A stretch of 61,692 nt of DNA from Oscillospiraceae bacterium (lineage in GTDB: Bacteria > Bacillota_A > Clostridia > Oscillospirales > Ruminococcaceae): assembly GCA_017829075.1 (NCBI GenBank), contig JAGAJA010000097.1:1-61692 (forward strand), in the 5' to 3' direction. Each line of letters opens with the position of its first letter. The stretch's first letter is position 1. The position numbers and the translations under genes were made by a program. Below the pieces are notes generated by a model. It had not been told where the DNA came from. It did no database searches and worked only from the letters and a program-made list of their open reading frames with translations. Of the stretch, positions 1 to 7,650 are shown piece after piece.

Positions 1-46
1 CGTCAAAGAAACTTGACGTACATACAGTACGCCTGCGTTTCTTTTC
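1..46. other. Short palindromes at the window edge
   Basis: Positions 1-18 form a small hairpin (CGTCAA paired with TTGACG) and a second imperfect inverted repeat follows around 19-31. This could be the end of an upstream terminator or another palindromic repeat. Nothing coding was seen. Confidence 0.35.
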
Positions 47-143
47 CTAGGGACACGCTGATTAAAGCGAAGCGTATCAAAATCAGCCGCGTGAGTTCGC
101 TCGTTTGAACGGGGCGATTTTGATTTAATCAGCGTTTCCCTAG
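47..143. repeat. MITE-like dispersed repeat, copy 1
   Basis: The ends are 19-base imperfect inverted repeats (47-65 and 125-143, one mismatch), starting CTAGGGA and including ACGCTGATTAA. The interior has no coding capacity. The reverse complement matches a second element at 4198-4283 over nearly its whole length, and one end recurs at 60909-60931. Small size, terminal inverted repeats and several copies per window fit a non-autonomous mobile element or a REP-like family. No transposase for it is present here. Confidence 0.75.
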
Positions 144-219
144 ATAGCAGCACTGTCTCTCTGCAAATCTTTTCCCTCATTCAAACGGTTATTAGTATAA
201 AACGAAAGGAGCATAAGAA

Positions 220-543
220 TTGGACAGCGAGATCATTACTACGCTGATAGGAGGGGCTGTAACTCTGGCGAATGTGGTTTTCACATCGCTTATGGCTGCC
301 GGACGGCGCAGGAACGAGCGTACATCGCAGCTTGAAGCGGGGCTTCAGTGCCTGCTTCGGGCGGAGATCATACGCAGCCATGAGAAATACATGGACAGAG
401 GTTATTGCCCGGTGTATGCCAGAGAAGCGCTTTCAAGGGAATATGAAGCGTATCACGCATTGGGCGGAAATGGTACGATCACAGATCTGTATCAGCAGAT
501 CACAGCTCTGCCTACGGAAAAGGAGGAGAGGCATGAAAATTGA
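220..543 (+). CDS. Small membrane protein of a phage lysis cassette (function unknown)
   Basis: 107 residues from a TTG start at 220, chosen because AAAGGA at 205-210 sits correctly upstream and no in-frame ATG offers a longer protein. Residues 5-27 form one hydrophobic helix followed by an Arg-rich patch, so the rest probably lies in the cytoplasm. The stop overlaps the next start by 11 bases, so it is translated with the holin. Genes in this position next to a holin and an endolysin are common in Firmicutes siphophages, but I cannot name the family. It may be an accessory holin or a tail-assembly leftover. Confidence 0.6.
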   Translation: MDSEIITTLIGGAVTLANVVFTSLMAAGRRRNERTSQLEAGLQCLLRAEIIRSHEKYMDRGYCPVYAREALSREYEAYHALGGNGTITDLYQQITALPTEKEERHEN

Positions 544-751
544 CTGGAGGCGTAAGCTTACGAGCCGCAAATGGTGGATATCGCTGGCGGGGCTCATCAC
601 CGGACTTATCATTGCGTTCGGCGGGAGCGAAAAAACAGCGGATACGGTATCTGGGTGCATCATGTCGGGAGCGAGCGTTATTGCATATACGATAGGCGAG
701 GGACTTGCTGACGGCGGCAGAAAGGAAGAAACAGATGACGATAACGGATAA
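533..751 (+). CDS. Phage holin
   Basis: 72 residues. The ATG at 533 follows AGGAGGAGAGG closely. An N-terminal basic stretch (DWRRKLTSRKWW) is followed by two hydrophobic segments (about 17-32 and 40-58) and an acidic tail, the usual shape of a small phage holin that forms membrane holes so the endolysin can reach the wall. The position directly before an amidase supports this. A longer frame opens upstream at 272, but it is antiphase to the preceding gene and has no ribosome site. It overlaps the amidase gene by 17 bases. Confidence 0.75.
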   Translation: MKIDWRRKLTSRKWWISLAGLITGLIIAFGGSEKTADTVSGCIMSGASVIAYTIGEGLADGGRKEETDDDNG

Positions 752-1343
752 GCTCATACCGAAGAATAAATACAACCGACCCGGCACGGCAAGCGTTCCG
801 AAGCGCATCTGCGTTCACTACACAGGGCAGGCGGGGACAGGCGCTGACAGGCTGGCTAAGTATTACGCTAATGTGGCGGCGGGAATGTTTCCGGAACAGC
901 CTGCGAGCTGGACAAGCGCTCAGTACATTGTCGGACTGAATGGAGAGGTTGTCAGAATAATTCCGGATAACGAGATAGCCTATGCCGCCGCAAATAAGAA
1001 CGCCTCTACTATCCACATTGAGGTATGCTATTCCGACAAGAGCGGGAAGTTTACCGAAAAATCAACTGCGGCGCTCCGGGAGCTGGTGCAGTACCTCATG
1101 AAGCAGTACGGAATTTCTGCTGACAAGGTGGTGAGGCACTACGACCTGACCGGGAAGTACTGCCCGGTATACTATGTAGACGAGAGCCGCTGGGCGGCGC
1201 TCCACGAGCGTATCACAGCGCCGGAGAATCCCTCTAAGCTCTACCGGGTACAGGTTGGAGCTTTCAGTAGCAGAAGTAACGCAGAAGCCTATATGAGCAA
1301 GCTTAAGGCGGCAGGTTTTTCCGCATTTGTGGTTGAAGCATAA
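735..1343 (+). CDS. N-acetylmuramoyl-L-alanine amidase with SPOR domain (endolysin)
   Basis: 202 residues. The ATG at 735 has AAAGGAAG just upstream; an in-frame start at 705 lacks a site. An Amidase_2 (T7-lysozyme-like) domain fills about residues 8-150. The likely zinc ligands are His28, His135 and Cys143, the last two spaced eight residues apart as in T7 lysozyme. Residues 165-202 look like a SPOR repeat (YRVQVGAF), which binds denuded glycan strands. It cleaves the bond between MurNAc and the peptide stem. With the two genes before it, it forms a lysis module whose structural phage genes, if any, lie left of the window. Confidence 0.9.
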   Translation: MTITDKLIPKNKYNRPGTASVPKRICVHYTGQAGTGADRLAKYYANVAAGMFPEQPASWTSAQYIVGLNGEVVRIIPDNEIAYAAANKNASTIHIEVCYSDKSGKFTEKSTAALRELVQYLMKQYGISADKVVRHYDLTGKYCPVYYVDESRWAALHERITAPENPSKLYRVQVGAFSSRSNAEAYMSKLKAAGFSAFVVEA

Positions 1344-1351
1344 CAATAATA

Positions 1352-1375
1352 GAGCCGCGCTAAATTGCGCGGCTT
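1352..1375 (+). terminator. Terminator of the lysis cassette, copy 1
   Basis: GAGCCGCGC - TAAATT - GCGCGGCTT hairpin nine bases after the amidase stop. The identical 24 bases occur again at 1563-1586, where a T-run follows; here the T-run is missing because a different sequence is joined on. Confidence 0.7.
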
Positions 1376-1562
1376 GATTCTGTCGAAAAAGTCTAAAGAC
1401 TTTTCCGACAGGAGCATCCGCACTGCCCGCACTCACTGCCGGCAAAGCCGTCAGTTCGCACAGTTGTGCGGATAGAAGTGTTTTTTGCCCCGGGAAACCC
1501 GTGGCAAAAAAAGGATTACAAATGCCCGCTTCGCGGGCAAAAACCACTTTTTCAACAAGCTG
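1376..1562. repeat. Palindrome-rich mobile-looking element A between duplicated terminators
   Basis: 187 bases lying exactly between two identical terminator hairpins. It contains a near-perfect 30-base palindrome at 1381-1410, a hairpin with TTTTTTGCC/GGCAAAAAA arms and a CCCGCTTCGCGGG palindrome. Its outer ends are imperfect inverted repeats (TGTCGAAAAAGT on the left, ACTTTTTCAACA on the right). About 100 bases of its right half match, in reverse complement, the left half of element B at 11785-12040. No protein is encoded. Confidence 0.75.
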
Positions 1563-1590
1563 GAGCCGCGCTAAATTGCGCGGCTTTTTT
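1563..1590 (+). terminator. Terminator of the lysis cassette, copy 2
   Basis: The same stem as at 1352-1375, here followed by six T residues, so it is the functional rho-independent terminator. The duplication flanks element A directly. Confidence 0.75.
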
Positions 1591-1622
1591 GCTGCAATCC
1601 CTCTATATTTCATTGGATATAC

Positions 1623-1651
1623 TTGATTTTTTACTAATATTATGGTATTAT
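1623..1651 (+). promoter_or_regulatory. Promoter of the sensor-GGDEF gene
   Basis: TTGATT at 1623-1628, a 17-base spacer, TATTAT at 1646-1651. It lies about 50 bases before the start at 1705. Confidence 0.6.
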
Positions 1652-1704
1652 AATATAAAGAAAAATAATAATTGATATCACAAATCAGAAACGGGGGTGC
1701 GGAA

Positions 1705-3624
1705 ATGCTCAGCAGTGTAAGATATATCGGGTTTTGCTGTACTACGGCGAATAAAGAACCAACAAAGCCGATAATCGATTATCTTGCCGAACTGCTTAAG
1801 GAAAGCGGAGAATACAAGATGCTGGTGTTCCAGTGCTTTGAGGATATGTACTTCAAAACACGGAGCGATGTCGGCGCGGCTTCAATATTCAAGCTGATCA
1901 ATTACAATATGCTGGACGCAATGATAATCGCACCCGTTACAATGTATGACCGCACGGTGGTCGAGGAGATCGTCCGGGGCTGCCGGGAGCACGGAGTTCC
2001 GCTGATCTCCGTGGACGAGAAGCTGGACGGCACCTTTGGCATTACCTTTGGTTATGGAGAAGCGTTCGGCGCTATTGTGGAGCATATACTGTCGTGGCAC
2101 GGCTGTAAAAAAATAAAGCTGGTAGCAGGCTACCGGGGCAATGATTTTTCTCAGACGCGTATTGACTGCTGCCGCAGCATTATGGCAGAACACGGACTTA
2201 CATTATCAGACAGCGACATAATGTACGGCGATTTCTGGGAAACCCCTACCTATGAGGCAATGGATAGCTTTTTTGCTTCCGGGGAGGAGCTTCCGGAGGC
2301 TTTTATCTGCTGCAATGATTCTATGGCTATGGCAGTATGCCTTAAACTGAACGAGCATGGCTACAAGGTGCCGGAAGATGTTATCGTTACCGGCTTTGAC
2401 GGAATAGAAACAGAGAAATTCCACCAGCCAAGGCTTACTAATGCGGTGCGCAACAATCATACTCTGGCACGGGCAATCATGGATATTATTGATAGGATCA
2501 CCGCAGATCCAAGCATTCAGCCTTATCAGACAGAGATTGAGTATGAGCCTGTGTTCAGCGAGAGCTGCGGCTGCGGCTGTGCAAGCAGGAGTGATCCTAA
2601 CCGCCACCTTGCTGATTTCCTTTCCGGGTTTACCAGCACTCTCAATTACGAGGAGCATGTAAACAGCATAGAGAACAGAATGACCGCAGATCCCACTCCG
2701 GACAACGTAAAAAAGGTTCTGGAGGAATGCTGCTTCGCAAATTCGCTTGTGTGCCTTACTGATGAATTCTGGAAATTCTTTAACGATGGCAGCGAAAATG
2801 ACCAGCTTCCGGAGTTCAAGGGTTTTGGAGATATGCACGTTTTCGCCTGCACTTTTGAGGACGGCAGAAAGCTGGACGGAACGGTGTTCCCAGCCTCAAG
2901 GATAATTCCACTGCTTGAAAGCTCTTTCAGTGAATACAATACTATTTTCCTCATTCCGCTGCACTTTCAGGATTCGGTTCTGGGGTATTTTGTCACTCAC
3001 TATGCCCGTGAAGAACATCATAATCAGCGGCTGTACACATTCTGCAACAGCCTTAACCGCTGTCTTGAGAATATGCGTACCCATGAGCATCTTAGCGTGC
3101 TCAACCGCCGCCTTGAGTTCATGTTCACCCATGATCAGCTCACCCGCATCTTCAACAGATACGGATTTTACCGCGGTTTCCGCGATAGCTTCAGTGCGGT
3201 CACAGTGGAAAACCGCGATGTTTTCATCGTGTCCATTGACTTGAACGACATGAAGTATATAAACGATACCTTTGGTCATTCCGCCGGAGATGACGCGCTT
3301 TGTCTTATCGCGCAGGCGCTGACGGAAGCCGGCGAATGCTGCGGTGGCGGAGTTGTATGCTCGCGGTTCGGCGGTGATGAGTTCGTTGCGGCAAAGGTCT
3401 GCCCCGGAGATGCAAAGGAACAGGCGGAGCTTTACCGCGCCGGCTTTGAGAAAGCTCTCGCTGAGCTGAATTGCAGCTCCGGCAAGCCATATCAGGTGAA
3501 TGTCGGCTGCGGGGTCTATTCGGCGTCACTTGGGGCAGTGGATTCAATAGACGGACTGATCGAGCTTGCAGACCGGCTGATGTATTCCGATAAGGCAAAG
3601 CACAAACGCCACCCGCGAAACTGA
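1705..3624 (+). CDS. LacI-type periplasmic-binding-like sensor fused to GGDEF diguanylate cyclase
   Basis: 639 residues from the ATG at 1705, preceded by a GGGGGTG ribosome site; an upstream in-frame TTG has none. Residues 1-280 resemble the Peripla_BP_3 sugar-sensing fold of LacI/XylR regulators but lack the DNA-binding helix. A Cys-rich stretch (SCGCGC, near 287) and a middle sensor region follow. The C-terminal 160 residues are a GGDEF domain with intact GGDEF near residue 555 and the metal-binding DLNDMKYINDTFGH segment, so it should make cyclic di-GMP from GTP. I see no RxxD inhibitory site. There is no signal peptide, so it probably acts in the cytoplasm. It is monocistronic. Confidence 0.85.
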   Translation: MLSSVRYIGFCCTTANKEPTKPIIDYLAELLKESGEYKMLVFQCFEDMYFKTRSDVGAASIFKLINYNMLDAMIIAPVTMYDRTVVEEIVRGCREHGVPLISVDEKLDGTFGITFGYGEAFGAIVEHILSWHGCKKIKLVAGYRGNDFSQTRIDCCRSIMAEHGLTLSDSDIMYGDFWETPTYEAMDSFFASGEELPEAFICCNDSMAMAVCLKLNEHGYKVPEDVIVTGFDGIETEKFHQPRLTNAVRNNHTLARAIMDIIDRITADPSIQPYQTEIEYEPVFSESCGCGCASRSDPNRHLADFLSGFTSTLNYEEHVNSIENRMTADPTPDNVKKVLEECCFANSLVCLTDEFWKFFNDGSENDQLPEFKGFGDMHVFACTFEDGRKLDGTVFPASRIIPLLESSFSEYNTIFLIPLHFQDSVLGYFVTHYAREEHHNQRLYTFCNSLNRCLENMRTHEHLSVLNRRLEFMFTHDQLTRIFNRYGFYRGFRDSFSAVTVENRDVFIVSIDLNDMKYINDTFGHSAGDDALCLIAQALTEAGECCGGGVVCSRFGGDEFVAAKVCPGDAKEQAELYRAGFEKALAELNCSSGKPYQVNVGCGVYSASLGAVDSIDGLIELADRLMYSDKAKHKRHPRN

Positions 3625-3634
3625 TGTATTACAA

Positions 3635-3677
3635 ACAAAACCTCCTGCTGCTTCTCTGCGGCAGGAGGTGTTTTGTT
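3635..3677. terminator. Bidirectional terminator
   Basis: Stem CCTCCTGC/GCAGGAGG with A-rich and T-rich flanks on both sides, placed between the convergent GGDEF and XRE genes, so it can serve both. Confidence 0.85.
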
Positions 3678-3705
3678 ATTATACAGGTGGCAGCGTTCTC
3701 ATTTT

Positions 3706-4059
3706 TCACGTCTGTTTTCTTATTTTAGCTATTCTCTCGACAATATCTGCGGCTGCGGCGGCTTCCTCGGCGGTCATTTCTGACAGCGAAGCTTCTATCC
3801 GGCTAAGTGCGGAAGTGTCGCAGGCGCGCTTTCCGGTGGGAATGTCAAGCAGCGCTGTCACCGGAACTTCAAGCGCTCTTGCAATTCGGTAAATTGTATC
3901 AATGGTCGGGCATTTTTCTCCCCGCTCTAGTCTTCCAATATAGGTCGGGTGGACGTCAGCGCCGAGAGCGAGCGACTCCTGACTAAGGTTCTTTTCCAGA
4001 CGAAGCTGGCGTATTTTCAGCCCGACAGAGTAGGATATCTTTTCCCTTTCATAGCTCAT
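3706..4059 (-). CDS. XRE-family transcriptional regulator
   Basis: 117 residues, start at 4059 with AAGGAGGTG upstream. An HTH_3 domain occupies residues 11-66 (GLKIRQLRLEKNLSQ and the recognition-helix region HPTYIGRLERG), as in Cro/C1-type repressors. The Ala/Glu-rich C-terminal tail may mediate dimerisation. It diverges from the truncated WYL gene. The intergenic region has the direct repeat GACTAAAA at 4131 and 4151, 20 bases apart, a possible operator. Its target is unknown. Confidence 0.85.
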   Translation of the reverse strand: MSYEREKISYSVGLKIRQLRLEKNLSQESLALGADVHPTYIGRLERGEKCPTIDTIYRIARALEVPVTALLDIPTGKRACDTSALSRIEASLSEMTAEEAAAAADIVERIAKIRKQT

Positions 4060-4161
4060 GTATACACCTCCTTGTGTCTTTTAATATGCCCATAATTTTA
4101 CTTTAATATATAAAGTGCAAATCATCAATAGACTAAAAAGCAAATTATAAGACTAAAAGAC

Positions 4162-4190
4162 TTGAAAAATGAGTTAAAATGTGATATACT
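4162..4190 (+). promoter_or_regulatory. Promoter upstream of the truncated WYL gene
   Basis: TTGAAA at 4162-4167, a 17-base spacer, TATACT at 4185-4190. The MITE-like copy 2 begins eight bases downstream, so the transcript would start in or next to the repeat. Confidence 0.55.
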
Positions 4191-4197
4191 ATATTGA

Positions 4198-4283
4198 GGA
4201 AACGCTGATTAAAACAAAATTGCCCCGATAAAACGAGGGAACTCATGCGGCTTTATTACGTTACGCTTTCATCAGCGTGTCCC
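4198..4283. repeat. MITE-like dispersed repeat, copy 2
   Basis: About 86 bases related to the reverse complement of 47-143. Both ends are recognisable (GGAAACGCTGATTAA at the left, ATCAGCGTGTCCC at the right) and the middle is somewhat diverged. It lies in the leader of the truncated WYL gene. Confidence 0.75.
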
Positions 4284-4378
4284 AAAAAGCACTTTTCCCG
4301 CAGAGCAGCCGGCTGCTGTCAGCCGTGCCGGACAGAAACAGATAGAATTCCAGAATAATACAGAATGAGGTAAGCAGA

Positions 4379-4813
4379 ATGCAGGAAAACAGCAGGATCA
4401 ATGGGTTCAAATACAGCCGCGTATTAAGAATATACACAAAGCTCATGAAAGGTGAGATAATCAACAAAGCTGCTGAGGCAAAGAACTTTGGGGTTAATCA
4501 GCGCTCGATACAGCGGGATATAGACGATCTGCGCACTTTTTTTGAGGATCAGAATGCCGAGGGCGCTCCGCAGAAGGAGATCCTTTACAGCAGGGAAATG
4601 GGTGGATTTTTCCTGAGAACCTGCGAGGAGGAAACCCTGACCGACAGCGAGATACTTTCCGTATGCAGAGCCGTTCTCGGAAGCCAGCTTATTGAGCCGG
4701 AGGACAGAAACCGCATTGTTCAGAAGCTCCTTGACACCTGCGTGCCCGGCAGGAAGCAGGAACTGCTGCGGGAAATGATCTTCGGAAAGGAAGAAGCCGT
4801 AATTCTGGAGTGA
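4379..4813 (+). pseudogene. Truncated WYL-family regulator (DNA-binding part only)
   Basis: 144 residues, ATG at 4379 after GAGGTAAG. Residues 8-55 form a DeoR-like winged helix (NFGVNQRSIQRDIDDLRTF), and the following residues match the linker of WYL regulators. Family members normally run to about 300 residues with a WYL ligand-binding domain; here the frame stops at the start of that region and a terminator follows 20 bases later. It could still be expressed as a short DNA-binding protein, but loss of the sensor domain suggests decay. A MITE-like repeat lies in its leader. Confidence 0.65.
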
Positions 4814-4834
4814 TTTTGGATATTGCCGATAATG

Positions 4835-4861
4835 GAGCATACCACTGGGTATGCTCTTTTT
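4835..4861 (+). terminator. Rho-independent terminator
   Basis: Stem GAGCATACC/GGTATGCTC (4835-4843 and 4848-4856) with a four-base loop and five T residues. Confidence 0.85.
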
Positions 4862-4888
4862 GATTTATCAATTTGCGGGGGTGTATGC

Positions 4889-4917
4889 TTGATTTTTTTG
4901 TTGGTTTATGATATACT
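4889..4917 (+). promoter_or_regulatory. Distal promoter of the liv operon
   Basis: TTGATT at 4889-4894, a 17-base spacer, TATACT at 4912-4917. It would give a leader of about 360 bases before livJ. Confidence 0.55.
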
Positions 4918-4924
4918 ATTATAT

Positions 4925-5100
4925 TGTAGGGTCAAAAAGGCTGTTGATTGTTTTCGTGAGATGGAACGCTGCATTCATTAGTGTTCAAATGCCGTGGATT
5001 TTGGTTCCCATTTGTGAAACATGACTTCTGAAAGTGCTCTGAAAACCCCATTTTACATAATGTTTAGGTAAAAATGTACAAAATTTTTATGCGTTCCATT
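4925..5100 (+). promoter_or_regulatory. Structured non-coding leader upstream of livJ (candidate)
   Basis: No gene is visible. ATGGAACGC at 4961-4969 is the inverse of GCGTTCCAT at 5091-5099, and between them TTCAAATG can pair with CATTTGTGAA. The closing stem and inner hairpin lie downstream of the distal promoter and upstream of the proximal one, so they could be a cis-acting RNA. I do not recognise a known riboswitch class. Confidence 0.3.
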
Positions 5101-5123
5101 GAATAATCAATGCTTTTTAATTA

Positions 5124-5152
5124 TTGACAGATTTTGAATTAAAGGTTATTAT
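5124..5152 (+). promoter_or_regulatory. Proximal promoter of livJ
   Basis: Consensus TTGACA at 5124-5129, a 17-base spacer, TATTAT at 5147-5152. It leaves a leader of about 128 bases before the start at 5287. Confidence 0.75.
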
Positions 5153-5286
5153 ATTATTGCACAGAAAAAACCATTGTGGTTTATTCTGGAAAAGTATATG
5201 ATCCAACAAAAGGCAATGTCTTGCGTTTCCGGGCAAATACAGATACGGAACCGCGGGGCGGAAATCAGGAAAGGAAGAAAACTAAA

Positions 5287-6486
5287 ATGAAAAATGTTTG
5301 GAAAAAGGTTGCAGCTTTATCTCTCGCTGCTGCAATGACAGTTCCTTTTACAGGCTGTCAGAGTGGCAATTCCGGCTCTACCGCAGACGGCGGCTCTGAG
5401 GGCGGAAATGTTCTCGTTATCGGCGGTATCGGCCCGGTCACCGGCGGCGCAGCAGTTTACGGCAACGCTGTAAAGAACGGCGCTCAGCTCGCAGTTGACA
5501 AGATCAACGCAGAGGGCGGCATAAACGGCATGACTCTCCAGCTCAACTTCCAGGACGACGAGCACGATGCAGAAAAGTCTGTAAATGCTTACAACACACT
5601 TAAGGACAACGGCATGAAGCTTCTGGTTGGTACTGTTACCTCCGCTCCCTGCATCGCAGTAAGCGCTGAGGCTGCTAAGGACAATATGTTCCTTATCACT
5701 CCTTCCGGCTCTGCTATCGACGCTATCACAGCAGGCGATAACTGCTTCCGTGTATGCTTCACTGATCCGGGTCAGGGCAAGATCGCTGCTGACTACATTG
5801 CAGACAACAAGCTCGGCACAAAGATCGGCGTTATCTTCGACAGCTCCGATGTATATTCCACCGGTATCCTCGACGGCTTCAAGGCTGAGGCTGAGGTAAA
5901 GGGTCTTGAGATCACTGCTTCTGAGGCTTTCACTGCTGACGCAAAGACCGACTTCTCCGTACAGATCCAGAAGGTAATGGACAGCGGCGCTGACCTCCTG
6001 TTCCTGCCTATCTACTATCAGGAGGCTTCCCTCATTCTCCAGCAGGCTGAAACACTGGGTCTTGATATCCCGGTTCTCGGCGGCGACGGTCTGGACGGTC
6101 TGATCGACCAGCTTGGTGACAAGGTTGCTATCGCTGACGGCGTAATGGTTATGACTCCTTTCGCTGCTTCTTCTCCTGAGCCCAAGTCCGCTGAGTTCAC
6201 AAAGGCTTATGAGGAAAAGTTCAACGGTGAAGTTCCGATCCAGTTCGCTGCTGACGCTTACGACGCAGTTTACGCTATCAAGCTGGCTCTCGAAAAGGCT
6301 GGTATTTCCGACGCTTCCATGAGCGCTTCCGATATCTGCGACAAGGTAAAGGTAGCTATGACAGAGATCACTCTTGAGGGTATCACTGGTACTACCACAT
6401 GGACTGCTGACGGCGAGCCCACAAAGGCACCGCAGGTTATGAAGATCGTTGTTAACGACGGCGTTGGCGCTTACGAGGCTATGTGA
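5287..6486 (+). CDS. livJ: Branched-chain amino acid ABC transporter, substrate-binding lipoprotein
   Basis: 399 residues. The ATG at 5287 gives a proper lipoprotein signal (positive KK, hydrophobic core, lipobox FTGC with Cys24) and has GGAAAGGAAG upstream; the longer upstream frame would spoil it. The mature part is a Leu/Ile/Val-binding fold (Peripla_BP_6) that captures amino acids outside the membrane for the permeases encoded next. A strong terminator at 6522-6580 separates it from livH, a layout that yields more binding protein than permease. Codons are strongly biased, as in highly expressed genes. The exact substrate among branched-chain or related amino acids cannot be told. Confidence 0.92.
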   Translation: MKNVWKKVAALSLAAAMTVPFTGCQSGNSGSTADGGSEGGNVLVIGGIGPVTGGAAVYGNAVKNGAQLAVDKINAEGGINGMTLQLNFQDDEHDAEKSVNAYNTLKDNGMKLLVGTVTSAPCIAVSAEAAKDNMFLITPSGSAIDAITAGDNCFRVCFTDPGQGKIAADYIADNKLGTKIGVIFDSSDVYSTGILDGFKAEAEVKGLEITASEAFTADAKTDFSVQIQKVMDSGADLLFLPIYYQEASLILQQAETLGLDIPVLGGDGLDGLIDQLGDKVAIADGVMVMTPFAASSPEPKSAEFTKAYEEKFNGEVPIQFAADAYDAVYAIKLALEKAGISDASMSASDICDKVKVAMTEITLEGITGTTTWTADGEPTKAPQVMKIVVNDGVGAYEAM

Positions 6487-6521
6487 TCCGTTAAAGGATA
6501 ATTACATTATCTGACACAAAT

Positions 6522-6580
6522 CAGACCCGTATGTATGGCTTTGCGGGATTTTTCCGCAAAGCTGTACGGGTCTTATTTGT
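6522..6580 (+). terminator. Terminator between livJ and livH
   Basis: Long hairpin pairing AGACCCGTA..GCTTTGCGG with CCGCAAAGC..TACGGGTCT, followed by TTATTTGT. Partial read-through would couple livJ to livHMGF. Confidence 0.8.
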
Positions 6581-6702
6581 ATAATTAGGGCAATTTATTG
6601 CGGCGGCTTTTACTGCCGTAAATTAAAGTAAATTCCGTCTGATTATGAGTTTATTTTAATCTGCGGCAGAATTTTTACCCCAACCGAAAGGAGAAAAGTT
6701 CT

Positions 6703-7638
6703 ATGATGAGCTTTGTTTCTTACCTCGTCAACGGAATAAGCTTAGGAAGTATCTATGCGCTTATTGCGTTGGGCTACACCATGGTTTATGGTATCGCGAA
6801 GATGTTGAATTTCGCGCACGGAGATATTATCATGGTGGGCGGCTTTACCGTGTTCACCGCCATGTCAACTGCATGGTGTCCCGTCTGGCTGTCGGTGGTT
6901 ATCGGCATTGTGGTCTGCACGGTTCTCGGTGTGGTTATCGAAAAGGTGGCTTACAAGCCGCTGAGAAGCGCACCTCCGCTTGCAGTGCTCATCACCGCTA
7001 TCGGAGTAAGCTATCTGCTCCAGAATCTTGCACTGCTTATTTTCGGTTCGGCGGCGCAGAACTTTACCTCTATCGTGTCGGGAATGCCTCCGTTCCTGAC
7101 GGTGCTTGACGGACAGGCTCCCCTGTTCTTTACGGCGGCTCCTTCCGGAACAAAGGCTCTTCTTACGATCTCAATGGAAACCTTCCTTTCGATAGTGGTT
7201 TCGGTAATTATCATGGTTGCGCTGACGCTGTTCATCAACAAGACAAAGGCAGGCAAAGCAATGCTGGCGGTGTCCGAGGACAAGGGCGCGGCTCAGCTCA
7301 TGGGAATAAACGTCAACGGCACGATCTCCCTTACCTTTGCTATCGGCTCTGCGCTGGCGGCTGCTGCGAGCGTGCTGATGTGCTCCAGCTATCCGCAGAT
7401 AAGCCCATACACCGGCTCAATGCCCGGCATAAAGGCTTTCGTTGCGGCGGTATTCGGCGGTATCGGCAGCATACCTGGAGCGATGATAGGCGGCGTTCTT
7501 CTGGGAGTTATCGAGCAGCTTTCAAAGGCGTACATATCCTCCCAGTTGTCTGATGCGATCGTGTTCCTTGTGCTGATCATAGTGCTTGTGGTAAGACCCA
7601 CCGGCATTCTTGGCAAGAAGATAAACGAAAAGGTCTGA
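6703..7638 (+). CDS. livH: Branched-chain amino acid ABC permease LivH
   Basis: 311 residues, ATG at 6703 eight bases after AAAGGAGA. About eight hydrophobic segments, with the conserved N-terminal YALIALGYTMVYGIAKMLNF region and the cytoplasmic loop AVSEDKGAAQLMGINV that contacts the ATPases. It forms the membrane channel with LivM. It lies 12 bases before livM in a tight livHMGF series. Confidence 0.93.
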   Translation: MMSFVSYLVNGISLGSIYALIALGYTMVYGIAKMLNFAHGDIIMVGGFTVFTAMSTAWCPVWLSVVIGIVVCTVLGVVIEKVAYKPLRSAPPLAVLITAIGVSYLLQNLALLIFGSAAQNFTSIVSGMPPFLTVLDGQAPLFFTAAPSGTKALLTISMETFLSIVVSVIIMVALTLFINKTKAGKAMLAVSEDKGAAQLMGINVNGTISLTFAIGSALAAAASVLMCSSYPQISPYTGSMPGIKAFVAAVFGGIGSIPGAMIGGVLLGVIEQLSKAYISSQLSDAIVFLVLIIVLVVRPTGILGKKINEKV

Positions 7639-7650
7639 GGGGGCGGATTT

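Noticed and set aside
2206..2838. 210-codon minus-strand frame
   Set aside because: Antisense to the sensor-GGDEF gene; no ribosome site or family features.
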